Source: JAZRYE01 sp045600585 (GTDB lineage Bacteria; Bacillota_I; Bacilli_A; RFN20; CAG-826). Taken from it: a DNA stretch of 43,642 nucleotides. Both the position numbers and the translations under genes were made by a program. The notes under the pieces were generated by a model. It ran no database searches, was not told where the DNA came from, and saw only the letters and a list, made by a program, of their open reading frames with translations. Within the stretch, counting starts at the first letter, position 1. Each line of letters begins with the position of its first letter. This document shows positions 43,558-43,642 of this stretch, one piece after another. The stretch is taken from contig JAZRYE010000030.1 of assembly GCA_045600585.1 (NCBI GenBank), positions 1-43,642 of the forward strand, given 5' to 3'.

Positions 43558-43635
43558 GTTTGTTTTTGAGGAAAAAAACGAACAATCTTAGATTGTTCGA
43601 AAACCTAAACTGTTTTTAATAACATTCAGAAACAG
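43511..43635. repeat. Palindrome-rich tail with a 12-bp direct repeat
   Basis: TGTTCGAAAACC occurs at 43511-43522 and 43594-43605. The second copy is part of a 9-bp-arm palindrome (CGAACAATC/GATTGTTCG, 43579-43599), and a further CTGTTT/AAACAG pair (43610-43615, 43630-43635) follows. The window ends here, so an insertion-sequence end or REP-like element cannot be confirmed. Confidence 0.4.
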
Positions 43636-43642
43636 CTTTCTT

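Noticed and set aside
1..43642. CRISPR array, tRNA or rRNA genes
   Set aside because: No regularly spaced repeats and no cloverleaf or rRNA-like conserved stretches were seen on either strand.
1..43642. Mycoplasma-type code with TGA as Trp
   Set aside because: Trp is encoded by TGG throughout, all large genes read without internal TGA, and TGA serves as a stop, for example in the AroA-like and PucR-type genes.

Overview
The window comes from a low-GC, AT-rich Gram-positive-type bacterium that uses the standard bacterial code: TGG for Trp, and TGA as a stop in the AroA-like gene and the PucR-type regulator gene. It has strong AGGAGG-type ribosome sites, Sec signal peptides, lipoboxes and no outer-membrane proteins. 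Gene content (carbohydrate ABC transporters with MsmX-like ATPases, InlB-type B-repeats, CxxC-bearing surface repeats, TrhP1/TrhP2-type U32 proteins) fits an uncultured host-associated Bacilli/Erysipelotrichia-like lineage. The species cannot be named from sequence alone.

Layout. (1) 1-4080: a gene end, a small hydrophobic ORF, then a leftward pair of intracellular glycosidases (rhamnosidase-fold and GH20) between clear terminators. (2) 4109-6508: a monocistronic secreted protein. (3) 6728-23707: one leftward run of nine genes with gaps of 25 bp or less: MalK-type ATPase, solute-binding lipoprotein, MalF-type permease fused to a ~490-residue ectodomain, MalG-type permease, two large lipoproteins, a surface protein, an intracellular serine hydrolase and a 1013-residue surface protein. 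It is punctuated only by a promoter/operator upstream (23735-23803) and a terminator downstream (6673-6706). (4) 23928-26258: another repeat-domain surface protein. (5) 26499-28622: an unusual fusion of an AraC regulator and a Gfo/Idh/MocA oxidoreductase. (6) 28812-34398, rightward: RNA-hydroxylation genes (RlhA-like, TrhP1-like, TrhP2-like) with an inserted degenerate EPSP-synthase-like gene. (7) 34397-35261: a RelB/PIN toxin-antitoxin pair between two identical 26-bp terminator repeats, followed by an XRE regulator with a membrane domain. (8) 36138-40155: a leftward cassette of PucR-type regulator, SGNH hydrolase, LacA-type O-acetyltransferase and GH78 alpha-L-rhamnosidase. (9) 40238-43481, rightward: a second MalK-type ATPase and another repeat-domain surface protein, then a terminator and a palindrome-rich tail.

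How it fits together (inference): the cell binds and imports complex, probably rhamnose- and HexNAc-containing and partly acetylated glycans. Binding would use surface proteins built from a shared ~130-160-residue domain whose signature is I-x(1-2)-G-(T/C)-x-(F/L)-P-S followed by a Y-V-T-x-E-D-V-T-F-like strand. Oligosaccharides would enter through the ABC system and be cut inside the cell by GH78, GH20, SGNH and serine hydrolases. The most novel points are the shared surface domain with its Cys-Gly-Gly tail anchor, the permease with a giant ectodomain, the AraC-oxidoreductase fusion, and the AroA-like gene inside an RNA-hydroxylase cluster whose known E. coli homologues depend on prephenate.
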